The translations under genes and the position numbers were made by a program. This document shows, in pieces, positions 1 to 8,402 of a stretch of DNA of 64,000 nucleotides (the stretch's first letter is position 1; each line of letters begins with the position of its first letter). The notes under the pieces were generated by a model. That model did no database searches. It saw nothing but the letters and a program-made list of their open reading frames with translations, and was not told where the DNA came from. This stretch comes from an uncultured Anaerolineaceae bacterium (GTDB lineage: Bacteria > Chloroflexota > Anaerolineae > Anaerolineales > Anaerolineaceae): positions 15,755 through 79,754 of the forward strand of contig CALIHP010000048.1 in assembly GCA_938020565.1 (NCBI GenBank). The letters run 5' to 3'.

Positions 1-108
1 CGGAAGCGCCATTCCGCGGTCCCCTTCCGCCGCGTTATCATAACCGCAGACCGGACACGGATTCGCCCCGTTTATTCCGGAAAAGCAATTATAACAAGTC
101 TGCCCCAT
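1..108 (-). CDS. N-terminus of a zinc-ribbon protein (partial)
   Basis: Only the first 36 codons lie in the window; the gene runs off the left edge. The start ATG at 108 has a GGGGAC element just upstream. The peptide begins MGQTCYNCF and holds two CxxC pairs (Cys5/Cys8 and Cys18/Cys21, the latter in PCPVCGYD), a compact zinc-ribbon. Ribbons like this cap the N-terminus of serine/threonine kinases and other multidomain proteins in anaerobes, but nothing downstream is visible, so the function is open. It is divergent from enolase; a TAAAAT box on the minus strand at 148-153 could be its -10. Confidence 0.6.
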   Translation of the reverse strand, partial: MGQTCYNCFSGINGANPCPVCGYDNAAEGDRGMALP

Positions 109-264
109 CAGTCCCCGCGTTCCTTCCTTCAATACCCTCTCATGCTAATTTTATCATTGCAGAATACGTTCCAAGCGGAGGCTGCCTGAAATCTCGGCGT
201 CCGGAGTTTCCGGCAATGTACCAAAGGCCAGCCGGGAGTTGGCTCGCAGCGGCAATAAATCGAC

Positions 265-270
265 TATAAT
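265..270 (+). promoter_or_regulatory. Candidate -10 box of the enolase promoter
   Basis: A perfect TATAAT lies 48 bases before the enolase start. No convincing -35 is found at 16-18 bases; TTGGCT at 239-244 is spaced 20 bases away. Positional inference only. Confidence 0.4.
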
Positions 271-273
271 TGA

Positions 274-1620
<1,347 letters not shown>

Positions 1621-1694
1621 ACCCGCTTTGCGCGGGTGCAGCGCGGCTGTCATGAAACGGATCTCGCTGAATTAAAAATTCGTTTGAAATTGCT

Positions 1695-1756
1695 GGCGAA
1701 TCGTCATTCCCAATAACGGAACGGCGATTCGCCGGAATTATTTTATATTATTTTTA
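1695..1756 (+). terminator. Rho-independent terminator after eno
   Basis: GGCGAATCG (1695-1703) pairs perfectly with CGATTCGCC (1725-1733). The loop holds a further short TTCC/GGAA pairing, and a T-rich tract ending in TTTTT follows. Confidence 0.6.
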
Positions 1757-1921
1757 CATAAGCTCCTGTTTGCGGCATGGCGCAACGAAAGCTCCCCGCT
1801 TTTACGTCAAGCTTTTGAAACCTTTTTCAGAATTCATCGTATATCGAATAAAGAAACCGTTCCCTCAGCGCGTAAACCGGATAGAATTAAGCCAGCGAAA
1901 TCCAACCGAAGGAGAAGAAAT

Positions 1922-2470
1922 ATGGATATCGAAAAAATTATCAAGGAAGTCCGCGAAGCGATTATCGAAGGCAGTGAACAGGTCGCCAACTCGATCATGG
2001 ACAGCGAAGCGTTTGAAAAATACCGAAATTCCCCTGATAAAATCGGGGATTTCGTCGACGATCTTTCCGTCGGAATTAATCACCTCGGCGATCAGATCGG
2101 CGACTGGTTCGAAAAAGCCAAAGGGTCGACGGAACCAGTGATCAGGAAAACCAAGGCGGCGATCTACGAACGGATTTACGCCGAATACCGAAAGGCCGGT
2201 CTCCCGTTCGGCGATACGCACGAAGGTTTCATGAAATGGGTCAATCAAAACGGGACGGAGCTCCGCGCCGGTCTTGAAAAGGGCCTCGACGGAAGCCGGG
2301 AGGCGATCCTCAGCGCCGCGAAACAGGCGAAATCGGCGATCGAAAATGCGCTTCAACCGAAAAATAATGATGACGCAGAGGAAGTCGACAGCGTTATTAT
2401 CGAAGAAACGATCGACCGCGTTCTGAAAGAAACGGAGAGCACCGATCCAAACGCTTCCAAAGACGCGTAG
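1922..2470 (+). CDS. Unknown helical protein
   Basis: A 182-residue protein I do not recognise. It starts at an ATG with a strong AAGGAGAAG ribosome site. It has no signal peptide or membrane segment; it is rich in Glu, Lys, Asp and Ala, reads as amphipathic helix over much of its length, and ends in an acidic tail. Two similar-looking stretches (residues ~15-50 and ~100-140, each pairing an REAI motif with an alanine-rich helix) hint at an internal duplication, which is uncertain. It is flanked by terminators on both sides, so it is a single-gene unit. Cytoplasmic location is inferred from the lack of export signals. Confidence 0.75.
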   Translation: MDIEKIIKEVREAIIEGSEQVANSIMDSEAFEKYRNSPDKIGDFVDDLSVGINHLGDQIGDWFEKAKGSTEPVIRKTKAAIYERIYAEYRKAGLPFGDTHEGFMKWVNQNGTELRAGLEKGLDGSREAILSAAKQAKSAIENALQPKNNDDAEEVDSVIIEETIDRVLKETESTDPNASKDA

Positions 2471-2495
2471 TTCCCGCCTGATCCGGATAAAGCAT

Positions 2496-2534
2496 GCGAG
2501 GGCCTGCGTTCAAAAGGCCCTCGCTTCTCTTTCC
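2496..2534. terminator. Bidirectional terminator between convergent genes
   Basis: GCGAGGGCCT (2496-2505) and AGGCCCTCGC (2515-2524) form a 10-bp stem, followed on the plus strand by TTCTCTTTCC. It lies between the unknown helical gene and the sortase gene, which converge. Confidence 0.7.
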
Positions 2535-2551
2535 TCGCGCTACCCGTTCGC

Positions 2552-4567
2552 TTATCCGTCGACCGGCCTGGCGAAAACCGCGCGGCGATCGGTATATCCG
2601 CCTTCCACCGACTCATTCTCGCAGGTTACCAGCACGATTGATCCCGGATTCGAAACCGTCAGCGTTTCGATCGTCTCGAATTCGTCCGGCGCAACCAGCC
2701 GGTTCTCATATACCTCAAACGTCAGGATCGTCCCATCGTCCTTCCGGACGAAGACCCGGTCGCCGATTTCCAGCGTTCCAATCGTCAGGAACGGACCCGC
2801 CTGATCCGGACCTAAATGATTATGCCCCGCCAGGATCGAAACGCCGTCGCCGGGAAGATCGAACCCCTCCAGGACGCCGGCCTGCGAACGCAGCGAGCTG
2901 ACGTCCCATGTGTTTCCCGCGAACGGAACGACGACGATTTCAGCCGTGATATTCGCGGCCGGCAGCTCCAGCTGCATCCCGGTCGACGGCAGCGCCGCCA
3001 CCGGGGCATCACTCAAACGCACAAACCCCGTTTGCGGAAAGCTCACGTCGAATTGATCGTACGGATCATCCTGGTTCGGGCCCGGAACGTACGCGTTGGC
3101 CTGCTTCGCCACGGGAGAAGCCGCTGCCTTAAGCTCCGCCTGAACGGCCTGTCCGGCGTTCGCGCCGGTAAATGGACCCGCTTCAGGGGGCAGCGCCGAA
3201 GCCAGCGCTGGAACCGGCTGTGGATCCGAATCCGGAGCGGGCGCCCCATCCTCGAACGGAGAAAGCTCTTCGGCAGCCGCGACCCGTTCAAGCGTCGTTT
3301 CTCCCGAAGCTTCGATCGCCATGTCAGCCGGCGTCGTTTCGGCGGGCGCTTCAGCAGCCCCATCCGCAAAATCCGCCGAACCGGAACCCGCGGAGAAGTC
3401 TTCCCCAGGCAGAGGCATTGCTTCGAACGGCGAATCGTTAAGTGCGTCGGACAGCGCGACCGGCGCGGCCGTCCCGTCATACGCTGAATCTCCGCTTCCG
3501 ATCGCGGCGTCCGCGTTCATCGATTCCGCAACCGTTTCAGCGGACGAATTCGGCTCAGAGGGAATCGGATTTCCAAGAGTCAGCGAAACCTCGCTTCCGT
3601 CCGGCGCGTAAAAGCCATCCAGGACATGCGGGTTCCAGGTCTGAATTCCGTCCGTTTCGTCCGTTCCAAGCTTCAGCGCCTTCGCGCCGACGAGCAGGAC
3701 CGGGTCGCTCTTCCCCCCGTCGGGACGAACCGGATAGAACGTCGCAGCTTTCGCGAGAAGCGCATCGTCAACACGCTTCGAGCCAGCGCCCGGATCCGTC
3801 GGCATCGGCTCAGGCACGGCAGCCGACGCCGCCGAAGCGGAAAGGGCAGCATCCACTTCCGAAGTCCAGATCGGAGTCAGCTCGATCGAATTTTCCATGA
3901 TAATTTCCTCGCCGATCCTGTACGTCCGGCCGCTGGCATCCCGCCAGCCGGTAATCATAAAACCGCTCCTGACCAGTGGATCCGGATTCCCGTCCGAACC
4001 GATTCCGAAGTTTCCTAAAATGACCGCCTTATCGCCGCGGCGATACGCTGTCCAGTCTTCAACGACCGTCCCGGACTCCGCTTCGCCGGATCGGTAGGCA
4101 ATCGTCAACCCATCGTCCGCGTCCGCTTCCTGAATCGTCACTTTCGTATCACGATAAACCGGTAAGTAGAACCGTTCCGTATCTTCCTCGACGGATACGC
4201 GCAGCGTATACGTCCCCGGTTCGATAAACTGACCCGCCTGGCAGCTGTCAAAAGCGACGCCGTCGTCAGAGCAAGCGAAAATCAGCGCGGCGTCAGAAAC
4301 AGGCTTTTTTTCCGAGCCGGAAACGAGGAAAACGTCCGCGTCAAAATATTTCTCAAACGCGTCAAGCCAATTCCCTGTACCGTCATAGACGATCGGCGCT
4401 TTCTGGTCCGAGAGGTCTATCTCAGTTTCACAGTAGTTCACCGCGCTGCATTTGATCTCGGCGGCCCAGACAACCCGAACGCCGAGCACAGCGAAAACGC
4501 CGATACAAATCAGCAGCCCGATCCAGAGCTGACGAATTCCGAAGCGCCTTAATTCAATATGGTTCAT
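2552..4567 (-). CDS. Secreted sortase with InlB-like repeat and FPQTG motif
   Basis: A 671-residue exported transpeptidase of the sortase superfamily. Residues ~14-36 form a hydrophobic signal/anchor. Residues ~154-235 match the InlB B-repeat (Listeria-Bacteroides) pattern, ending GFMITGWRDASGRTY then ELTPIW. Residues ~240-500 are a low-complexity Ala/Pro/Glu linker. The C-terminal ~145 residues are the sortase fold: His582 in ILAGHNH, Cys649 in IVLVTCE and Arg661/662 in TDRRAVFA. A sorting-signal-like FPQTGF sits at 510-515, just before the domain; LPSTG at 526-530 overlaps the first strand. The start at 4567 is preferred over upstream starts because of GGAG upstream and because it leaves a clean signal peptide. 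Cys40/46 and Cys99/109 may form disulfides. The substrate is unknown; it may act on itself or on the giant proteins. Confidence 0.88.
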   Translation of the reverse strand: MNHIELRRFGIRQLWIGLLICIGVFAVLGVRVVWAAEIKCSAVNYCETEIDLSDQKAPIVYDGTGNWLDAFEKYFDADVFLVSGSEKKPVSDAALIFACSDDGVAFDSCQAGQFIEPGTYTLRVSVEEDTERFYLPVYRDTKVTIQEADADDGLTIAYRSGEAESGTVVEDWTAYRRGDKAVILGNFGIGSDGNPDPLVRSGFMITGWRDASGRTYRIGEEIIMENSIELTPIWTSEVDAALSASAASAAVPEPMPTDPGAGSKRVDDALLAKAATFYPVRPDGGKSDPVLLVGAKALKLGTDETDGIQTWNPHVLDGFYAPDGSEVSLTLGNPIPSEPNSSAETVAESMNADAAIGSGDSAYDGTAAPVALSDALNDSPFEAMPLPGEDFSAGSGSADFADGAAEAPAETTPADMAIEASGETTLERVAAAEELSPFEDGAPAPDSDPQPVPALASALPPEAGPFTGANAGQAVQAELKAAASPVAKQANAYVPGPNQDDPYDQFDVSFPQTGFVRLSDAPVAALPSTGMQLELPAANITAEIVVVPFAGNTWDVSSLRSQAGVLEGFDLPGDGVSILAGHNHLGPDQAGPFLTIGTLEIGDRVFVRKDDGTILTFEVYENRLVAPDEFETIETLTVSNPGSIVLVTCENESVEGGYTDRRAVFARPVDG

Positions 4568-4685
4568 TCCGTTTTCACTCCATTTCTCCATGTGACAATT
4601 CCACAAGCGCAGCTATTAAAGTCCTTTTATTCTCTTGTGCAAATGATATGCCAGCTTGAAAAAAGGCGGAAACGGGAAATCGAGC

Positions 4686-5942
4686 TCAGCTTTCGCCGAG
4701 GAATCGATAAACGACCCGACGGAATTCGTCCTCGTCAACCCCCGCTTCCGCTTTCAGCGCCTGCATCGTCCGGACCGCGTTCCAGCCCGCCTGACTGGCG
4801 CGCAGGTTGTCGCTGACGTTGATATCGGCGCCAATCATGCGGATTTCAGCGTCAGGATCAACGCGCCGACCCGCCAGCGCCGCCCGCGAAACGACATGCG
4901 CCAGAAGCTCGCGGAGCTGATCGAGAAAGAACTGCTGCCGCTGTTCATAGCCGCGATACGCCGACCCGCCCGACGCCTCCGCCGAGGCTTTATTCTCCGA
5001 TTCCGGCTCCGCGAGAAAATGCAGCGGGACGCCGGCGCCTACCGCGATCATTTTTTTCAATGCGATTCCGTCTTCCCCTGCTTCATGGCTTTCGAGCCGG
5101 GGTGAAAGAACCGACCAGTCCTCCTGCTCGGTCGTGACCAGAATCGATCCGGGAGAAGGCGGCTGCGCGTTGAGCGCTTTCTGACGCAGCGTCCGCTGGG
5201 CTTCACTGGCCAATCTCGATTTGACGACGAAGAGAAAACTGTTGCGATAGCGGTTCAGCCGCGCGCGATCTTCGAGCCATCCGGAATAACGGCGGATCCA
5301 TCTGATCACCGGGACTAAATCGGAGCTCCCCCAGACCGTCCCGACCGGGCGATTAACTGCGACATGATAAATCGCATCCGCGGCGGTCGGAAGCGTCCGG
5401 TCAGCGGCGGCAACGCGTTCCGTCCGATATCCGACGGCGCCGTCAAACGCGCCTGAATCGGCGCGAATTTCGTAAGCGACCGCCGTTTCGGCGTCCCTCG
5501 GAAGCGTATCGATCCGGACGATCGCCGACGCCGGGATCGCGCGAATATACGTCTGCCCGCCCGCGTCGGTCGTCAGCCGCAAAAATAAATTTCCGCTCCG
5601 CGCCAGTTCGTCCGACCAGTCCGCGACGCGGCGATCGAGCTGATTCAGCGGATGGGTCCAAAAGCTTCGCAAAAAGCGTTCCGTCTCAGGATCGGACACC
5701 TGAAACGCGACGCCGCGACCGACTACATACTGGGTCGTCAGCGAGACGATCCGCCGGGCCAGCGGATTCTCGTACCAGGCTCTCAACGACGCCGCATACC
5801 CGGAATATCCGTCCAATCCATCGGCAGGCCCCGACGTTCCCCGCGGGCAGGCCGCAAAATCCTCCATCTCCGAAAAAGCTCCGCCGGTCGTTTCGCCGAA
5901 AACGCGCGCCAGCAGCCGCCGAATCAATGACTGTCCGTTCAT
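4686..5942 (-). CDS. Phage portal protein (isolated)
   Basis: A 418-residue portal-family protein; portals form the dodecameric ring through which DNA enters the capsid. The call rests on overall resemblance: an N-terminal segment with WYENPLARRIVSLTTQY, a middle ARSGNLFLRL/RAIPASAIVRID region (the portal wing and stem area), and a C-terminal helical part with YRGYEQRQQFFLDQLREL. The ATG at 5942 has GGAGG 6 bases upstream, and the upstream in-frame residues lack portal character. No terminase, protease or capsid gene adjoins it; these would be expected next door. The matching head genes lie about 25 kb away on the other strand (30803-35653), as if the locus had been split. Confidence 0.75.
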   Translation of the reverse strand: MNGQSLIRRLLARVFGETTGGAFSEMEDFAACPRGTSGPADGLDGYSGYAASLRAWYENPLARRIVSLTTQYVVGRGVAFQVSDPETERFLRSFWTHPLNQLDRRVADWSDELARSGNLFLRLTTDAGGQTYIRAIPASAIVRIDTLPRDAETAVAYEIRADSGAFDGAVGYRTERVAAADRTLPTAADAIYHVAVNRPVGTVWGSSDLVPVIRWIRRYSGWLEDRARLNRYRNSFLFVVKSRLASEAQRTLRQKALNAQPPSPGSILVTTEQEDWSVLSPRLESHEAGEDGIALKKMIAVGAGVPLHFLAEPESENKASAEASGGSAYRGYEQRQQFFLDQLRELLAHVVSRAALAGRRVDPDAEIRMIGADINVSDNLRASQAGWNAVRTMQALKAEAGVDEDEFRRVVYRFLGES

Positions 5943-5994
5943 GGTATCCTCCGCTGTTTCTGAGTTGTTTTCGATTAACCGTAACGGCGGACGA

Positions 5995-6023
5995 CGAAAA
6001 AAGAACCTATGAAAACTCATAGG
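5995..6023 (-). terminator. Rho-independent terminator, minus strand
   Basis: On the minus strand CCTATGA, a GTTT loop and TCATAGG (6023-6006) are followed by TTCTTTTTT. It lies downstream of the acetyltransferase gene and upstream of portal, and probably ends the leftward operon that begins at 12854. Confidence 0.75.
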
Positions 6024-6114
6024 CTCCCGCTCTGAGCAGCGTTTCTTCAGCAATTTACGGAAAACTTAACCGACAGAGTCGGGATCAGCGCGGTTTCGAG
6101 CTGATGACTTTTTT

Positions 6115-6957
6115 TCAGATGATCCCCATTTTCTTCCGGTTCGTTTCCATCCAATCTTTCGCGTAATCGACCAGCAAGCGAACGGGGATCAGTTTACTTT
6201 CCGCCGCGCCGATCCGCCCTTTAAGGACCGCGTCCGTCTCCGATTCAAAATCCGCCCCCAACGCAGGAAAATCGGCGGAATACCAATCCGGCTCTTCGAA
6301 CCAGACCCACTCCCGCTTTCCATCTTTGATCATCGCGCAGCCGGAGCGCGTCGTTCCGGTCCGACCGGATAAGACTTCGGCTAAATGCAGCGCGGTACAG
6401 CATTCGTACGAAACCCCGATCAGCAGGACCCGCGCGTTCAGCCGGTACAGCGCCCCAAGCGGACTATCCATGCCAAACGCCGGCGTCAGAACATGGGTCT
6501 CAAGAATCTGGCTGCTGTACTTTCCGTTGGCTGCGAACGAAACCTGCGGATGGTTCGAACGGCGGGATTTAGGATAAACGCGAAAAAGCTCGGGAATACG
6601 TCCAACCCCGCGGGTTGGGGTACGCTCCTTATCAAAAGGCGGCATCTCCCGGCAAATCGTCTCAAACCAGTCGTTCGGAACAGGGGGATTCCTCCACTGG
6701 CCAGGGTCGCTGTTGTCGCTCGATTGCGCCGGCATGACAACCGTCCCGCTCCCCCCGACCGCAGAAAGCAGCGCGTCGATCACCGTCCGTTCGCCGCCGA
6801 CCGTCCAACCGATTTTCGAGAGGGACGAATGAACCAGGACGACATCCCCAGCAGCCAACCCAATCGATTTCAAGCCAGTCCGAATACCTTCAAACGTATT
6901 CGGATATTCGCTTCTTTCGATGACGCGCTGCTCCCCTTGCCTTTCGCTGATAAGCAT
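6115..6957 (-). CDS. AAC(3)-family aminoglycoside N-acetyltransferase-like protein
   Basis: A 280-residue acetyl-CoA-dependent acetyltransferase of the antibiotic N-acetyltransferase (AAC(3)/YokD) family. Matching segments include DVVLVHSSLSKIGWTVGG near the N-terminus, GTVVMPAQSSDNSDP, RTPTRGVGRIPELFR, NHPQVSFAANG and SPLGALYRLNARVLLIGV. Real aminoglycoside resistance cannot be claimed, since many chromosomal members have other or unknown amine substrates. The ATG at 6957 has AGGAAGAG upstream and was preferred to an in-frame start 17 codons earlier. It is the last gene of a leftward cluster and is followed by a terminator. Confidence 0.88.
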   Translation of the reverse strand: MLISERQGEQRVIERSEYPNTFEGIRTGLKSIGLAAGDVVLVHSSLSKIGWTVGGERTVIDALLSAVGGSGTVVMPAQSSDNSDPGQWRNPPVPNDWFETICREMPPFDKERTPTRGVGRIPELFRVYPKSRRSNHPQVSFAANGKYSSQILETHVLTPAFGMDSPLGALYRLNARVLLIGVSYECCTALHLAEVLSGRTGTTRSGCAMIKDGKREWVWFEEPDWYSADFPALGADFESETDAVLKGRIGAAESKLIPVRLLVDYAKDWMETNRKKMGII

Positions 6958-7023
6958 GCAGTCTCTTCCTATCCAAGACGAATCAAAAAGTCTTCCAGTC
7001 CGAACCAAACCATAAAATTATCG

Positions 7024-8370
7024 TTAGTTACCTGAAGCCCCGGAATTATCAGCGTCGAAAACAAAATACTGAATATCGCTGAATTCACAGGACTGCCCGT
7101 AATCGAAATTCGTCCCGGAAAAAACCGTGAGTCCGGCGTCGCCCTTCATGAACCAGGAGGCGTCGGTAACCGTCCCCATCAGCCGCCCGTTGTACATAAC
7201 GGTCAGCTTATTGTCAACCGCGATCAACGTCAGCAGCGCTTCCCCCTCTAACGACCAGGTCCCATAGGAATACTGAATAATCGGAACGAAGCTCCCGTTC
7301 CGAACCCCCTGAAGGTAAATCAGCCCATCGAGCGCAATGAACGCCTGGACATAGTTCGAAGCATCGACGCGCCGGATCGTAAAGCCGCAGCCCGCATGTG
7401 GAAAATCCGGATGATCGTACGCCGATTTGAATTTAATCTTCGCCTGGATCATCGCGTCAAACGCATGATGATCAAACATTTCCTGATCGAAATAGCCCAT
7501 ATTCGCCAACGTCAGCGTTTTCCCCTCGATCGGGTAAAAGCGCCCTTCAATGCCTGGAATCCGCCCTTTCAGGTAAAGCATCCGCAGCGACCGCGACAGG
7601 TCTCCCGGAACGCCGCCGCCCGATTCTGACGCCTCGGCGGGCTGCGGCGAGACAGATACGCTGAAACGCCGAAAGTCGATCGTCGCCTGATCCGTTCCGA
7701 TCGGCTGCGCAAAGAGGCCGATATTTCCATCCGAATTCCCAACCCGGAAGGTATCGACAAAATCGCCCGCTATCAGGAAATCCGCCCACCCGCCGCGGAC
7801 CTGAATCTGAACCGGGATCATGTCGCCGGGATCGACCGCGGTAAACGGCGTAAACGGGATCATCTCACGCCACTCACCCGCTTCGTTCCGAAACAGCGCG
7901 TACGTCCGATCAGAGCAGACCATGAAATTGTAAAATGAGCCCTCCTTTTCGGCGAACACAACCCCGGAGCATACGTAAGGTTCAAACGCAGGCATCTGCA
8001 CATTCATTTCAATCTTCAGCTGATAATCAGCCGGGATCGTCAGGTTCGGAATCGCAGCCAGACTATATTTCCTGTCCGCAGACTGGATCGTCCACCGGTA
8101 CGCGCCGTCAGTCAGGCTGCGGCTGATCGTAACGCCGGCCTCCTGCATATCGCCTAACGGAAGCGCGAAGTTCTCCGGCTCCGCGATCGAATCTTCAAAA
8201 ACAGGGACCCAGATCGTTTCGTCCGAGGGCGGCACTGCGTCATCCGCCGCGCACGCCGGAAAAGCCGCCGCACATGTGAAAAGAACCACCGCAGCGAGTA
8301 CCAGCGCCCATTCGGCGCTCCGGAAGCGAAAGCCTGAAAAGCCGAAAGAATCGATTCTCTTTTTATTCAT
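7024..8370 (-). CDS. Secreted protein of unknown function, two beta-sandwich-like halves
   Basis: A 448-residue exported protein. Residues ~17-42 are a signal peptide ending ACAAD. Two regions (roughly 50-245 and 265-440) share a pattern of alternating beta-strands with phrases such as VVFAEKEGSFYNFMVCSD and FTIRRVDASNYVQAFIALDG, resembling the concanavalin-like fold of DUF1080/LamG sugar-binding proteins. No catalytic motif is recognised. The ATG has AGGAGAA upstream. It lies 32 bases after priA on the same strand, so cotranscription is likely. A carbohydrate-binding or surface role is inference. Confidence 0.75.
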   Translation of the reverse strand: MNKKRIDSFGFSGFRFRSAEWALVLAAVVLFTCAAAFPACAADDAVPPSDETIWVPVFEDSIAEPENFALPLGDMQEAGVTISRSLTDGAYRWTIQSADRKYSLAAIPNLTIPADYQLKIEMNVQMPAFEPYVCSGVVFAEKEGSFYNFMVCSDRTYALFRNEAGEWREMIPFTPFTAVDPGDMIPVQIQVRGGWADFLIAGDFVDTFRVGNSDGNIGLFAQPIGTDQATIDFRRFSVSVSPQPAEASESGGGVPGDLSRSLRMLYLKGRIPGIEGRFYPIEGKTLTLANMGYFDQEMFDHHAFDAMIQAKIKFKSAYDHPDFPHAGCGFTIRRVDASNYVQAFIALDGLIYLQGVRNGSFVPIIQYSYGTWSLEGEALLTLIAVDNKLTVMYNGRLMGTVTDASWFMKGDAGLTVFSGTNFDYGQSCEFSDIQYFVFDADNSGASGN

Positions 8371-8402
8371 GATTTCTCCTGATATCCTATCCTCCCGCCC
8401 GC

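Noticed and set aside
2979..3005. LPSTG as the main sorting signal of the sortase at 2552-4567
   Set aside because: It aligns with the first strand of the catalytic domain; FPQTG, 16 residues earlier, is at the position matching LPRTG of the giant protein.
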